A stretch of 64,000 nucleotides of DNA, from assembly GCA_965279075.1 (NCBI GenBank), contig CBDIHI010000006.1, positions 62,001 to 126,000 on the forward strand, in the 5' to 3' direction. A model generated the notes under the pieces. That model worked only from the letters and a program-made list of their open reading frames with translations, was not told the origin of the DNA and ran no database searches. Source of the DNA: SZAS-79 sp965279075 (GTDB lineage: Bacteria; Pseudomonadota; Gammaproteobacteria; Burkholderiales; SG8-39). Below, piece after piece: positions 42,308 to 51,846 of the stretch (positions within the stretch are counted from its first letter, which is position 1; each line of letters opens with the position of its first letter). Made by a program: the position numbers and the translations under genes.

Positions 42308-43624
42308 TCATTTCCCGGTGAAGTTCTTGTTGAACCCGCCCCACGCGGCGTCGTAATTCTTCTGCAGCTGCGGGGCTTCCATGGCGAACCGGGTCGGGCG
42401 GAAGACGTAGCGCGACTCGAACATGAACGCGAGCGAGTTGTCGATCTTGTGCGGCTTCAGCTCGGCCGCGGAAGCCTTCTCGAAGGTGGCCACGTCCGGC
42501 CCGTGCGCAGTCATGCAGTTGTGCAGCGACACGCCGCCGGGCACGAACCCCTCGGCCTTGGCGTCGTACACGCCGTGCACCAGCCCCATCAGCTCGCTCA
42601 TGTAGTTGCGGTGGAACCAGGGCGGGCGGAAGGTGTCCTCCGCGACGACCCAGCGCGGCGGGAAGATGACGAAGTCGACGTTCGCCACGCCGGGCTGGCC
42701 CGAGGGCGCCGTCATCACCGTGAAGATCGACGGGTCGCAGTGGTCGAAGCTCACCGTGTTGAGCGTCATGAAGCGCGCGAGGTCGTACTTGTAGGCCGTG
42801 CAGTTGCCGTGCCACGCGACGGTGTCGAGGGGCGAGTGCGCCCACTCGGCGGCCCACAGCCCGCCCATGAACTTGCTGACGACCTCGGTGCGGCCCTTGT
42901 CCTCCCAGGCCGCGACGGGGGCGAGGAAGTCGCGCGCGTTGGCGAGGCCGTTCGAGCCGATGGGGCCGAGCTCGGGCAGCCGGAACTGCGCGCCGTAGTT
43001 CTCGCACACGTAGCCGCGCGCGGTGCCCGACAGCAACTCGATGCGGAATTTCATGCCGCGCGGGATCACGCAGATTTCGCCGGGCGCAACCGCGAGGCGG
43101 CCGGTCTCGGCGAAGACGAGCAGGCCGCCCTGCTGCGGCACGATCATCATCTCGCCGTCCGCGTTCACGAAGCAACGGTCGGTCATCGAGCGGCTGGCGC
43201 GGTAGACGTGCACGGCGAGGCCGGACTGCGAGGCGGGATCCCCGGATCCCGCCAGGGTGGCGAGCCCGTCTACGAAGTCCCCATCGACACCCTCGAGCGG
43301 CAGCGGATCCCAGCGCAGCCGGTTGGGCGGCGTCTCGACCTCGTCGAACGGCCCGGAGCGCAGGAGGCCGTCGGAGATGCGGCGAAACGGGGCGTGCATG
43401 GCCGAGGGCCTGATCTTGTACAGCCACGAACGGATGTTTTCGCTGCGTGGGGCGGTGAATGCGGTACCGGAAAGGACTTCTGCATAGAGCCCGTGCGCGG
43501 CGCGCTGCGGCGAATTCCGGCCTTCGGGAAGCGCACCGGGAATGGACTCGGTGGCGAACTCGTTGCCGAAGCCGCTCTGGTAGCGCAGCGCGGTTGCCAC
43601 CGAACCGTCTTTGATCGTACCCAT
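42308..43624 (-). CDS. hmgA: Homogentisate 1,2-dioxygenase
   Basis: A 438-residue Fe(II) dioxygenase that opens homogentisate to maleylacetoacetate. YQSGFGNEFATESIPGALP at the N-terminus is standard. The iron ligands are in FRPPWFHRNYMSELMG (His and Glu) and CMTAHGPD (His). It is translated just before fahA. No maleylacetoacetate isomerase gene is in the window. Together with phhA at 48700 it supports a phenylalanine/tyrosine catabolic route. Confidence 0.95.
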   Translation of the reverse strand: MGTIKDGSVATALRYQSGFGNEFATESIPGALPEGRNSPQRAAHGLYAEVLSGTAFTAPRSENIRSWLYKIRPSAMHAPFRRISDGLLRSGPFDEVETPPNRLRWDPLPLEGVDGDFVDGLATLAGSGDPASQSGLAVHVYRASRSMTDRCFVNADGEMMIVPQQGGLLVFAETGRLAVAPGEICVIPRGMKFRIELLSGTARGYVCENYGAQFRLPELGPIGSNGLANARDFLAPVAAWEDKGRTEVVSKFMGGLWAAEWAHSPLDTVAWHGNCTAYKYDLARFMTLNTVSFDHCDPSIFTVMTAPSGQPGVANVDFVIFPPRWVVAEDTFRPPWFHRNYMSELMGLVHGVYDAKAEGFVPGGVSLHNCMTAHGPDVATFEKASAAELKPHKIDNSLAFMFESRYVFRPTRFAMEAPQLQKNYDAAWGGFNKNFTGK

Positions 43625-43639
43625 GTTGCCTCCTTCCGG

Positions 43640-44647
43640 TTACACCCGGTAGTAGTCCCTGTACCAGGCCACGAACCGGGCGATCCCGGTCTCGACCGGT
43701 GTCGAGGGGGCGAAGCCCGTGGCCTTGCTGAGGGCGGTGATGTCCGCAGCCGTTGCCGGCACGTCACCGGCCTGCATCGGCAGCAGGTCGATCACCGCCT
43801 TGCGGCCGAGGCACCCTTCAAGCACCTCGATGAAGCGCATCAGCCTGACGGGCCGGTTGTTGCCGATGTTGTAGATCCGGTAGGGCGCGCTGCTGCCGGA
43901 AGGTGCGGGATGCGCGGGGTCCCAGGCCGGGTCCGGCGCCGCGGGCCGGTCTATGGTGCGGACCACGCCTTCGACGATGTCGTCCACGTAAGTGAAGTCG
44001 CGCACCATGTCGCCGCGGTTGTAGACGGGGATCGGCTCGCCCGCAAGGATGCCGCGCGTGAACTTGAAATACGCCATGTCCGGGCGTCCCCACGGGCCGT
44101 AGACCGTGAAGAACCTCAGCCCCGTGCACGGCAGGCCGAACAGGTGCGCGTAGCTGTGCGCCATCAGCTCGTTGGCCTTCTTGGTCGCCGCATAGAGCGA
44201 CACCGGGTGGTCGACGTTGTCGTTTTCCGAGAACGGCGGCGTGACGCTCGCACCGTAGACAGAGCTCGACGACGCGAAGACCAGGTGCTTCACCCCGCCG
44301 TGCCGGCAGCCCTCGAGGATGTTGAGGAAGCCCACCAGGTTGGCATCGGCATAGGCGTCGGGATGGTCGATGGAGTAGCGCACGCCGGCCTGCGCGGCAA
44401 GGTGCGCGACGGCGTCGAACTTTCCGGCCTTGAACAGCGCGCCCATGGCATCGCGCGAGGCGATGTCCGCCTGCGTGAACGAGAACCGCGGATGCGCCGA
44501 GAGGCGCGCGAGGCGGGCCCGCTTCAGGCCGACGTCGTAGTAGTCGTTGAGGTTGTCCACGCCCGCGACCTCGTCGCCGCGTTCGAGCAGCGCCGTGGCG
44601 AGCGCAGCGCCGATGAACCCGGCCGCGCCGGTCACCAGCACGCGCAT
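43640..44647 (-). CDS. NAD-dependent sugar epimerase (UDP-glucuronate 4-epimerase-like)
   Basis: A 335-residue extended SDR. NAD site GAAGFIGAALA (residues 8-18), YDVGLKRARLARL after the DNLNDYY loop, catalytic SSSSVYG and Tyr-x3-Lys in YAATKKANE. HLAAQAGVRYSIDHPDAY and GLRFFTVYGPWGRPDMA are typical of UDP-glucuronate (or UDP-glucose) 4-epimerases. It is the last gene of a four-gene leftward nucleotide-sugar block with gmd, capD-like and a glycosyl-phosphate transferase. Confidence 0.87.
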   Translation of the reverse strand: MRVLVTGAAGFIGAALATALLERGDEVAGVDNLNDYYDVGLKRARLARLSAHPRFSFTQADIASRDAMGALFKAGKFDAVAHLAAQAGVRYSIDHPDAYADANLVGFLNILEGCRHGGVKHLVFASSSSVYGASVTPPFSENDNVDHPVSLYAATKKANELMAHSYAHLFGLPCTGLRFFTVYGPWGRPDMAYFKFTRGILAGEPIPVYNRGDMVRDFTYVDDIVEGVVRTIDRPAAPDPAWDPAHPAPSGSSAPYRIYNIGNNRPVRLMRFIEVLEGCLGRKAVIDLLPMQAGDVPATAADITALSKATGFAPSTPVETGIARFVAWYRDYYRV

Positions 44648-44660
44648 GGGGCCCGCCGGT

Positions 44661-45785
44661 TCATTCGTGCTGGTTGTAGGTGCGGTGCCCGTGCCTGCGG
44701 GCGAGCTCGTCGCGCCGCGCGGAGTTCAGGTCCTCGCAGACCATCTCCGCGACCAGCGCCTCGAAACTGATCTCCGGCGCCCAGCCGAGCTGCGTGCGCG
44801 CCTTGGTGGCGTCGCCCAGCAGCGTCTGCACTTCGGTCGGGCGGAAGTAGGCCGGGTCTACACGCACGACAACCCGTCCCTTCTTCAAGGCGGGCCATTT
44901 CGCCGCGTCGAATGCAGCCAGGCGGGCCGACTCGTCCTTGCCGCCGCCCTGCCATTCGAGGCCTAAGCCGAGTTCGCCCGCCGCAGCGGTGACGAAGTCG
45001 CGCACGCTGTGCTGAACGCCGGTCGCGATGACGAAGTCCTCGGGCGCAGGCTGCTGCAGCATCATCCACTGCATGCGCACGAAGTCCTTGGCATGGCCCC
45101 AGTCACGCTGCGCGCCGAGGTTGCCGAGGTACAGGCAGTCCTGGACGCCGAGGGCGATGCGCGCGAGCGCGCGGGTGATCTTGCGCGTGACGAAGGTCTC
45201 GCCCCGCAGCGGTGATTCGTGGTTGAACAGGATCCCGTTGCAGGCGTACATGCCGTAGGCCTCGCGGTAGTTCACCGTCGTCCAGAACGCGTAGAGCTTG
45301 GCGACCGCGTACGGGGATCGCGGGTAGAACGGGGTCTTCTCCGTCTGCGGCGACTCCTGCACCAGCCCGTAGAGCTCCGAGGTGGAGGCCTGGTAGAAGC
45401 GCGTTTTCCCCCCCAGGCCGAGGATCCGCATCGCCTCGAGGACCCGCAGCGCGCCGAGCGCGTCGGAATTGGCCGTGTACTCGGGCTCCTCGAAGGACAC
45501 CGCGACATGGCTTTGCGCGGCGAGGTTGTAGATCTCGTCAGGCTGCACCTGCGCGATCACGCGCATCAGGCTGCTCGAGTCCGTCATGTCGCCGAAATGC
45601 AGGATCAGGCGGCGGTCTTCGACGTGCGGGTCCTGGTACAGGTGGTCGATGCGCTGGGTGTTGAACAGGGACGAGCGGCGCTTGATGCCGTGGACGACAT
45701 AGCCTTTTTCGAGCAGGAACTCGGCGAGGTACGCGCCGTCCTGGCCGGTGATGCCGGTGATCAGCGCGACTTTTCTGGGGCTCAT
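44661..45785 (-). CDS. gmd: GDP-mannose 4,6-dehydratase
   Basis: A 374-residue SDR that makes GDP-4-keto-6-deoxymannose, precursor of GDP-fucose, GDP-rhamnose or perosamine. NAD site GITGQDGAYLAE (residues 10-21), then HGIKRRSSLFNTQRIDHLY. Catalytic STSELYG and Tyr-x3-Lys in YPRSPYAVAK. RDWGHAKDFVRMQWMMLQQ is a Gmd hallmark. No partner reductase or aminotransferase for the keto sugar is adjacent. Confidence 0.94.
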   Translation of the reverse strand: MSPRKVALITGITGQDGAYLAEFLLEKGYVVHGIKRRSSLFNTQRIDHLYQDPHVEDRRLILHFGDMTDSSSLMRVIAQVQPDEIYNLAAQSHVAVSFEEPEYTANSDALGALRVLEAMRILGLGGKTRFYQASTSELYGLVQESPQTEKTPFYPRSPYAVAKLYAFWTTVNYREAYGMYACNGILFNHESPLRGETFVTRKITRALARIALGVQDCLYLGNLGAQRDWGHAKDFVRMQWMMLQQPAPEDFVIATGVQHSVRDFVTAAAGELGLGLEWQGGGKDESARLAAFDAAKWPALKKGRVVVRVDPAYFRPTEVQTLLGDATKARTQLGWAPEISFEALVAEMVCEDLNSARRDELARRHGHRTYNQHE

Positions 45786-45800
45786 GGGGCAAATTCTAGC

Positions 45801-47693
45801 TTATCGCGTCGCATCGCCCGCTGCGCCGCCAGTCGCATATTCGGGAATCCATTCGCGCAGCCGCGCGCGAACTTCGTCGTCCGGCGCGCCGTCGCGCAAT
45901 GCCGGCCACGCGAGCAACTCGTCCAGCAGCGCATGCGTGCCGGGCGCGCGCGCGCGGGCGATGTACAGCTTCGGGTGCGGCGTAGGCAGGGTGTGCTCGG
46001 CGTCGGCGAGCAGCTCCTCGAACAGTTTCTCGCCGGGGCGCAGGCCGGTGAACTCGATGCGGATGTCGGATTCCGAGTATCCGGACAGCCGGATCAGCTG
46101 CCGGGCGAGGTCGACGATCTTCACCGGGTCCCCCATGTCGAGGACGAAGATCTGCCCCGCCGCGCCCATCAGCGCCGCCTGCAGCACGAGTTGCGCCGCC
46201 TCCGGGATCGACATGAAGTAGCGCTGGATGTCCGGGTGGGTGACGGTCACGGGGCCGCCGCGGGCGATCTGCTCGCGGAACCGCGGGATCACGCTGCCGG
46301 TGCTGCCGAGCACGTTGCCGAACCGCACGATGACGAACTGCGTGGCGGCGGATCCCGGCTCGGCCTGCACGGCCTGGCAGACCAGTTCCGCGAGGCGCTT
46401 GGTCGCGCCCATGACGTTGGTCGGGTTCACGGCCTTGTCGGTGGAGATCAGGACGAACTTCTCGACGCCGGCCTCACGCGCGGCGCGGGCCGCGACCAGC
46501 GTGCCGAGGACGTTGTTCTGCACGGCCTGCCATGCGTTCTCCTGTTCCATCAGCGGCACGTGCTTGTAGGCCGCTGCGTGGAACACCACCTGCGGCCGGA
46601 ACCGCTCGAGCACTTCGCGCAGCCGCGCCTGAGTCTTCACGTCGCCGATAACCGCCGACACCGCGATCCCCGGATGGTGGTCCCTGAACTCCGCTTCGAT
46701 GGTGTAGAGCGCGAATTCGGAAAGCTCGAACAGCACGACGCGCGCGGGCGAATACCGCGCGATCTGCCGGCATAACTCGGAGCCGATCGAGCCCCCGGCC
46801 CCGGTGACGAGGATGCTTTTCCCGTCCAGCAGGGCGTGCAGGCCCGCGTCGTCGAGCTGCACCGGGTCGCGGCCGAGCAGGTCGTCCAGTTCGACCTTGC
46901 GCAGCTGGGAGACGCTCACCTTGCCGGAGACCAGGTCGGAATAGGAAGGAACCGTCATCACGCTGAGCCCGGCGGCCGTGCATAGTTCGACGGCGCGCTT
47001 GCGCTTCGCGGGGGACGCGGCTGGCATGGCTATCACGGCCTGGGCCGCGCCGAACCGCTCCGCAATCTCGGCGGCCAGGTCAAGCGGCCCGTAAACCTTC
47101 ACGCCAAGGATCTCGCCGCCCCGCTTTGCGGGCTCGTCGTCCAGCAGGGCCACGACCCGCCACTGCCGGCTGGCGGAGAGTTCCTTCAGCAGGGTCGCGG
47201 CTGCGCTTCCCGCGCCCAGCACGATGACCGGCGTCGCCTCGGACGCGTGCATGACCGAGCCCAGGCCATGCTCCTTCCAGGCACGGTAGGCCAGGCGGCT
47301 GCCGCCCATGGCCAGGATCAGCAGCAGCGGGGAGATCAGGTACGCGGAGCGCGGCGCCGGCCAGGCCAGTCCTGCGAGCGTGAACAGGGCGGGAACGGCG
47401 AGCGCGCCGATCGAGACCGCGATGAAGATGCGCCTGAGATCCGGCAGGCTGGCGTACCGCCACAGGCCCCGGTACAGGCCCATTCCCAGGAACAGCAGCC
47501 CGTACACCCCCATCACCCATGGGAGTGTGAAGAAGAACCAATGGACGAAGTCCGCGGGCACGTCCAGGTTGAAGCGCAACCAGAACGCCAGCCACCACGC
47601 GACGGCGGTGGCCGCGATGTCGTGCAGGAACGCAAGAGCGTTGCGCGTGCGCGGACCCAGCTTCAGCAGCATCACCGGGCGCTCGCCCGTCAT
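45801..47693 (-). CDS. CapD/WbpM-type membrane nucleotide-sugar dehydratase
   Basis: A 630-residue protein. Four N-terminal membrane helices lie in residues 15-130, and a CoA-binding-like Rossmann region follows (VIVLGAGSAAATLLKEL). The SDR dehydratase domain has ILVTGAGGSIGSELCRQI (near 290), FVLISTDKAVNPTNVMGATKR with the SMK-type active site, and VRFGNVLGSTGSVIPRF. The family converts UDP-GlcNAc to UDP-4-keto-6-deoxy sugars for O-antigen or capsule. It overlaps the next gene (47690-47693) by ATGA. Confidence 0.92.
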   Translation of the reverse strand: MTGERPVMLLKLGPRTRNALAFLHDIAATAVAWWLAFWLRFNLDVPADFVHWFFFTLPWVMGVYGLLFLGMGLYRGLWRYASLPDLRRIFIAVSIGALAVPALFTLAGLAWPAPRSAYLISPLLLILAMGGSRLAYRAWKEHGLGSVMHASEATPVIVLGAGSAAATLLKELSASRQWRVVALLDDEPAKRGGEILGVKVYGPLDLAAEIAERFGAAQAVIAMPAASPAKRKRAVELCTAAGLSVMTVPSYSDLVSGKVSVSQLRKVELDDLLGRDPVQLDDAGLHALLDGKSILVTGAGGSIGSELCRQIARYSPARVVLFELSEFALYTIEAEFRDHHPGIAVSAVIGDVKTQARLREVLERFRPQVVFHAAAYKHVPLMEQENAWQAVQNNVLGTLVAARAAREAGVEKFVLISTDKAVNPTNVMGATKRLAELVCQAVQAEPGSAATQFVIVRFGNVLGSTGSVIPRFREQIARGGPVTVTHPDIQRYFMSIPEAAQLVLQAALMGAAGQIFVLDMGDPVKIVDLARQLIRLSGYSESDIRIEFTGLRPGEKLFEELLADAEHTLPTPHPKLYIARARAPGTHALLDELLAWPALRDGAPDDEVRARLREWIPEYATGGAAGDATR

Positions 47694-48670
47694 CGCATGG
47701 CCTCAGGCGTGTGCCGGACCCAGCGCGCATCGATGTACAAGGCGAGGCCCAAATAGGCAATCGTGGCCGCCGCAAGGGTGGCGGCCTGGACTTCCGGCGA
47801 AGCCTCCCGGGCGGCGAGCGCCGCCGCCGCGCACGCCGCCATCAGCGCGTATCCGGCGAGCGCCGTGCCGCGGTGGCCGAACCCCATGCGCACCACACGC
47901 TGGTAGTAGTGCTCGCGATGGGCCTGCCACACTTTTTCCCGCCGGAAGAGGCGCTTCAAGAGGGTAAACGTCGCATCGGCCGCAAAAGGCGAGAACACCA
48001 GCACCGGGAACCACAGGGGCCAGCAGTCGGCCTGCCAGCCTGCGATCCCAAGAGATCCGGCGAGGAACCCGAGCGGGATCGAGCCAGCATCCCCCATGAA
48101 GATCTTCGCGGGATGGAAGTTGAACAGCAGGAAGGCCGCGGCGGCCGAGGCGATCGAAACCGACACGACCGGCAGCCAGGCGTGGCCGGCGAGCGAAGCG
48201 GCAATTGCGCAGGCGCCGAACCCGATCACCGTCATGCCGCCGGCGAGGCCGTCGGATCCGTCCATGAAATTGTAGAAATTGGTGAACCATGCGATGCCGA
48301 GCAGCAGCGGCAGGACCCAGGCGACGCCCGGATCCGGCGCGGACACCAGCAGCGCTGCAACGGCGGCGGCGATGTGCGCAGCGAACCGGACCAGCGTGGG
48401 AAGTCCGAACAGGTCATCGCCGAACGAAACGGCCGCAAGCGCCAGCGCGACCAGCAGCAGGGCCTGCTCGCGACCGGCCACGAAGGCCAGCGCGGTGGCG
48501 GCGCCGGCCATGATGGCGAGGCCGCCGGTCCGGGGCACGGGCACCGCGTGCAGCGAGCGTTCGTTGGGCCGGTCGAGCGCGCGCCCCTTCGCCGCCGGCG
48601 ACAGCAGGATCGACAGGACCAGCAGTGCGGCGGCGAATGCGAGGGCTGCGGGAACGAGCATGCCCGCCAT
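47690..48670 (-). CDS. MraY/WecA family glycosyl-1-phosphate transferase (WbpL-like)
   Basis: A 326-residue polytopic enzyme that starts a lipid-linked glycan by moving a sugar phosphate from UDP-sugar onto undecaprenyl phosphate. The Mg2+ motif SFGDDLFGLP, NFYNFMDGSDGLAGG, the FNFHPAKIFMGDAGSIPLGF segment and the terminal HREHYYQR are all present across about ten membrane helices. Start ATG at 48670, or 48661 three codons later; upstream frame is antisense to phhA. Coupled to the capD-like gene by ATGA. It heads a sugar block that has no other glycosyltransferase here. Confidence 0.9.
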   Translation of the reverse strand: MAGMLVPAALAFAAALLVLSILLSPAAKGRALDRPNERSLHAVPVPRTGGLAIMAGAATALAFVAGREQALLLVALALAAVSFGDDLFGLPTLVRFAAHIAAAVAALLVSAPDPGVAWVLPLLLGIAWFTNFYNFMDGSDGLAGGMTVIGFGACAIAASLAGHAWLPVVSVSIASAAAAFLLFNFHPAKIFMGDAGSIPLGFLAGSLGIAGWQADCWPLWFPVLVFSPFAADATFTLLKRLFRREKVWQAHREHYYQRVVRMGFGHRGTALAGYALMAACAAAALAAREASPEVQAATLAAATIAYLGLALYIDARWVRHTPEAMR

Positions 48671-48699
48671 TTTAGGGAATACCGGGCACCTGTGCCTCG

Positions 48700-49488
48700 C
48701 TACTTGCGGTTCGCCGCCTCGGCATTCAGCAGGGCGTAGTGCGGAGTGAAATCGGGTGCCGTGTCCTCGAGCAGGCGCGTGAAACCTTCGATGACGAAAT
48801 AGATGCCCTGGTAGCGGTCGATCTCGTAGGGCGTGCGCATCGCTTCGAGGACCTCGAACGCGATCCGCCGGGGCCCGGCGCCGTCCAGCGCGTGGGGCAG
48901 TTCCCCGCCGGAAGAGAGCAGGCCGGCCCCGTACGCGCGCAATCCCGACGGCGTGCGCACGAGACCGAACTCGATCGTGTGCCAGTAGAGCCGTGCAAGG
49001 AAGGCGAGCCCGCCGAGGCGCAGGGCCTTGAGGCCGCCCTTGCCGTATTCGTACAGGTGGTCCGCGTAGGCCGCATCGAACAACAGCGGCACATGGCCGA
49101 AGAAATCGTGGAACAGGTCGGGCTCGACGATGTAGTCGAACTCCCCGGGCTCCCTCAGCCACACCGTGACCGGAAAGCGCCGGTGGGCGAGGTGCGTGAA
49201 GAAGGCCTCGTCCGGGATCAGGCCGGGCACGGCGACGATCTCCCACCCGGTGGCGGCGCGCAGGCGTTGCGAGACTGCGCTGAAGCTTGGGATGGCGTTC
49301 GCGGCGTCGAGGGTCGACAGCGCCGCGTTGAACTCCGGGCAGGCGTAGCGCGGCACCAGCAGCGATTGGCGCGCGTAGAGCCGACGGTAGAGGTCGTGCT
49401 CGGCCGGACCGTAGGCGTCCCAGTCCTGCCTGACCGAGAAATCGGCACCTGCGCGGCTGTAGTCGCCGCGCAACGAAGTCGCGCTCAT
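48700..49488 (-). CDS. phhA: Phenylalanine 4-monooxygenase
   Basis: A 262-residue pterin-dependent hydroxylase converting phenylalanine to tyrosine. Iron ligands: two His in DLFHDFFGHVPLL and Glu in WHTIEFGLV. The length equals the bacterial catalytic-domain-only form. Start ATG at 49488 (MSATSLRGDYSRAG); an ATG at 49566 is possible but adds low-complexity sequence. It is 29 bases upstream of the sugar block, on the same strand. No dehydratase (phhB) gene is adjacent. Confidence 0.93.
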   Translation of the reverse strand: MSATSLRGDYSRAGADFSVRQDWDAYGPAEHDLYRRLYARQSLLVPRYACPEFNAALSTLDAANAIPSFSAVSQRLRAATGWEIVAVPGLIPDEAFFTHLAHRRFPVTVWLREPGEFDYIVEPDLFHDFFGHVPLLFDAAYADHLYEYGKGGLKALRLGGLAFLARLYWHTIEFGLVRTPSGLRAYGAGLLSSGGELPHALDGAGPRRIAFEVLEAMRTPYEIDRYQGIYFVIEGFTRLLEDTAPDFTPHYALLNAEAANRK

Positions 49489-49623
49489 GCCACTGCCGGC
49501 GCCAAGGGCATCGATCCGTTCGCTTCCATGGGATGTCGAACTCCTGCGTCCACTGCCAAGGGGCAAGTATAAGATTACGGTAGCCGCATCAAGACGGCGA
49601 ACCTACTTCCGAGGAGACTCCCA

Positions 49624-50592
49624 GTGAATATCAAGGCCTTCCTTCTGCTCGCCGTGCTCGCCTCCCAGGCGGGCATCGCGTCCGCCCAAGGCGCGGATGC
49701 GTATCCCTCCAAGCCCGTGCGCTTCGTGGTCGGGTTCCCGCCCGGCGGGGCCAACGACATCCTCGGCCGGCTGGTCGGGGCGAAGTTGCAGGAAAAGTTC
49801 GGGCAGACTTTCGTGATCGAGAACAAGCCCGGCGCGAATGCGATCATCGGCACCGATTTCGTCGCCAAGTCCGCGCCGGACGGCTACACGCTGCTGATCG
49901 GTGCGAGCGGGGCGATGACGTTCAATCCCGGCCTCTACTCGAAGCTGCCTTACGACCCGGTGAAGGATTTTGCGCCGGTGACGATGATCGGGTCGTTCCC
50001 GCTCGTGCTGGCGGTGGCCCCCTCCATCGGCGTGGCCAGCGTGAAGGAACTGGTGGCGCTGGCCAAGACGAAGCCCGGCGTGCTGAACTACGGGGCCGGC
50101 TCCACGCCGTTCCAGCTCGCCGCCGAACTCTTCAAGATACAGACCGGCACCGACTTCAAGCACGTGCCTTACAAGGGCAGCGCGGCGACCGTCAACGGGC
50201 TGCTTGGCGGGGAAATCGCGCTGACCTTCGTCGACAGCCCGCCCGTGGTGGCGCAGATCAGGGCCGGAAAGCTGCGCGGACTCGCGGTGACTTCGCCGAA
50301 GCGCGCGCCCTTCATGCCCGAAATGCCGACCGCGATCGAAGCCGGCGTGCCCGAGTTCGAAGTGGTGCTGTGGACGAGCCTTTTCGCGCCTGCCGGCACG
50401 CCCGACACCATCGTCAGGAAGCTGCAGGGGGAGATCGCGAAGATCGTCCAGCTGCCCGAGATCCGCGAGCGCATGACTGCGATCGGCATCGACCCGATCG
50501 GCGGCACGCCCGAAGAATTGGCGGCCCAGTTGCGAACCGACCTCGCCCGCTGGACGAAGGTGGCGCGTAGCGCAGGGATCAAGGCCGACTAG
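49624..50592 (+). CDS. Bug/TctC family periplasmic solute-binding protein
   Basis: A 322-residue exported receptor starting at a GTG with GAGGAGA upstream. Signal peptide MNIKAFLLLAVLASQAGIASA, cleaved near residue 21. Family motifs YPSKPVRFVVGFPPGGANDI, IENKPGANAIIGTD and HVPYKGSA. No membrane subunits of a tripartite tricarboxylate transporter lie nearby. It overlaps the convergent P450 gene by four bases. Confidence 0.9.
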   Translation: MNIKAFLLLAVLASQAGIASAQGADAYPSKPVRFVVGFPPGGANDILGRLVGAKLQEKFGQTFVIENKPGANAIIGTDFVAKSAPDGYTLLIGASGAMTFNPGLYSKLPYDPVKDFAPVTMIGSFPLVLAVAPSIGVASVKELVALAKTKPGVLNYGAGSTPFQLAAELFKIQTGTDFKHVPYKGSAATVNGLLGGEIALTFVDSPPVVAQIRAGKLRGLAVTSPKRAPFMPEMPTAIEAGVPEFEVVLWTSLFAPAGTPDTIVRKLQGEIAKIVQLPEIRERMTAIGIDPIGGTPEELAAQLRTDLARWTKVARSAGIKAD

Positions 50593-51797
50593 GTCCTGAC
50601 CGGCATCCGCCGGAAGCCGCGGAAGCGCACGCGGCGGTCGCGCTCCGGCGGGCCGGAGAGTTCGAGGTCCGGGTACCGCGCGACCAGCCGTCCGATGGCG
50701 ATGCGTGCCTCCAGGCGTGCGACGTTCATGCCGGCGCAGGCGTGCTCGCCCTGCCCGAAAGCCACGTGCCGGTTGGGCTTGCGCCCGATGTCGAAGCGTT
50801 CGGCCTGCGGGAACTGCGTTGCGTCGCGATTCGCCGCGCCGATGCCGATGGTGATAAGCGTGCCTTCCGGCAGTGCCCTTCCGCCGATTTCCATGGGGGC
50901 GCCCAGCCGCCGGTTGTTCAGCTGGATCGAGCCCTCGTAGCGCAGCATCTCCTCCACGGCGGTATTCACGAGCGACGGGTCCGAGCGCAGGCGCGCGAGT
51001 TCCTGCGGATGGGTCAGCAACAGCCAGGCGCCATTGCCGATCAGGTTGGTGGTGGTCTCGTGCCCGGCGTTCAGCATGAAGATGCAGTTATGGAGCAACT
51101 CGGGTTCCGTGAGCTGCTCCCCGTCCTTCTCGCCCTGGATCAGGCGGGTGAGCACGTCGCTTTCGTAATCGCCGGGGGTGCGCCGCCGGTCGGCGATGAG
51201 GCCGCGCAGGTAGTCGACGAACTCGGTGACCGCCCGGTTGCCACGCGCGAGGATCTCGGGGCCGGGCGCGGGCTCGAGGCCGGAAAGGATCGCGAGCGAC
51301 CAGTCGCGCAGGGGCCCGCGGTCGCTTCTCGGCACCTCGAGCAGGTTGCCGATCACCTCCACCGGGATCTGCGCGGCGAACCGGTCGATGAAATCCAGTT
51401 CGCCCGCGCCCGCCATGGCGTCGAGCAGGCCGTCGACGAGGCGCGTGACGTCGGCTTCCATCCGCGCGATCGCACGCTGGTTCAGCGCGCCCATCATCAG
51501 GCGGCGCACGCGGGTGTGCAGCGGAGGGTCGTTGAAAACGAGGCTGGAAGTGTGGTGCTCGTACAGGGGCGTGTCGCCGAATTTGGGCTTGAATTCGGCT
51601 TTCTTGTCCGACAGTGCCCGCGGGTCGCGATAGACGGCCATCACGTCGTCGTAACGGGACAGGAACACGCCGCCGCCCTCGAGTTCGTGCACCGGGTCGT
51701 GCTCGCGCAGCGCCGAGTAGTACCGGTAAGGGTCGTCGATGAAGTCCTGCGGGACGCGCGCGAGCTGGAAGTCCCGGGCGAGGATGCGTGGATCCAT
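50589..51797 (-). CDS. Cytochrome P450
   Basis: A 402-residue soluble class I P450. The heme-thiolate loop is FGQGEHACAG (F-x2-G-x3-C-x-G), the I-helix oxygen-activation site is NAGHETTTN, and the ExxR pair is in EEMLRYEGSIQ (Glu/Arg of the K helix). No ferredoxin or reductase gene is adjacent, so redox partners are elsewhere. ATG at 51797 is used; an ATG at 51812 adds MHNSR. It is divergent from an AhpD-like gene with 49 bases between starts. Substrate unknown. Confidence 0.92.
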   Translation of the reverse strand: MDPRILARDFQLARVPQDFIDDPYRYYSALREHDPVHELEGGGVFLSRYDDVMAVYRDPRALSDKKAEFKPKFGDTPLYEHHTSSLVFNDPPLHTRVRRLMMGALNQRAIARMEADVTRLVDGLLDAMAGAGELDFIDRFAAQIPVEVIGNLLEVPRSDRGPLRDWSLAILSGLEPAPGPEILARGNRAVTEFVDYLRGLIADRRRTPGDYESDVLTRLIQGEKDGEQLTEPELLHNCIFMLNAGHETTTNLIGNGAWLLLTHPQELARLRSDPSLVNTAVEEMLRYEGSIQLNNRRLGAPMEIGGRALPEGTLITIGIGAANRDATQFPQAERFDIGRKPNRHVAFGQGEHACAGMNVARLEARIAIGRLVARYPDLELSGPPERDRRVRFRGFRRMPVRT

Positions 51798-51846
51798 TCG
51801 GCTATTATGCATCCTTCATTCGTCCGCATACCTCGCCAGGAGCACC

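Noticed and set aside
41903..44770. A 955-codon open frame on the plus strand opposite fahA, hmgA and the epimerase
   Set aside because: It is antisense to three well-recognised genes and its translation is rich in Arg, Val, His and Gly with no domain; high GC commonly leaves such frames open.
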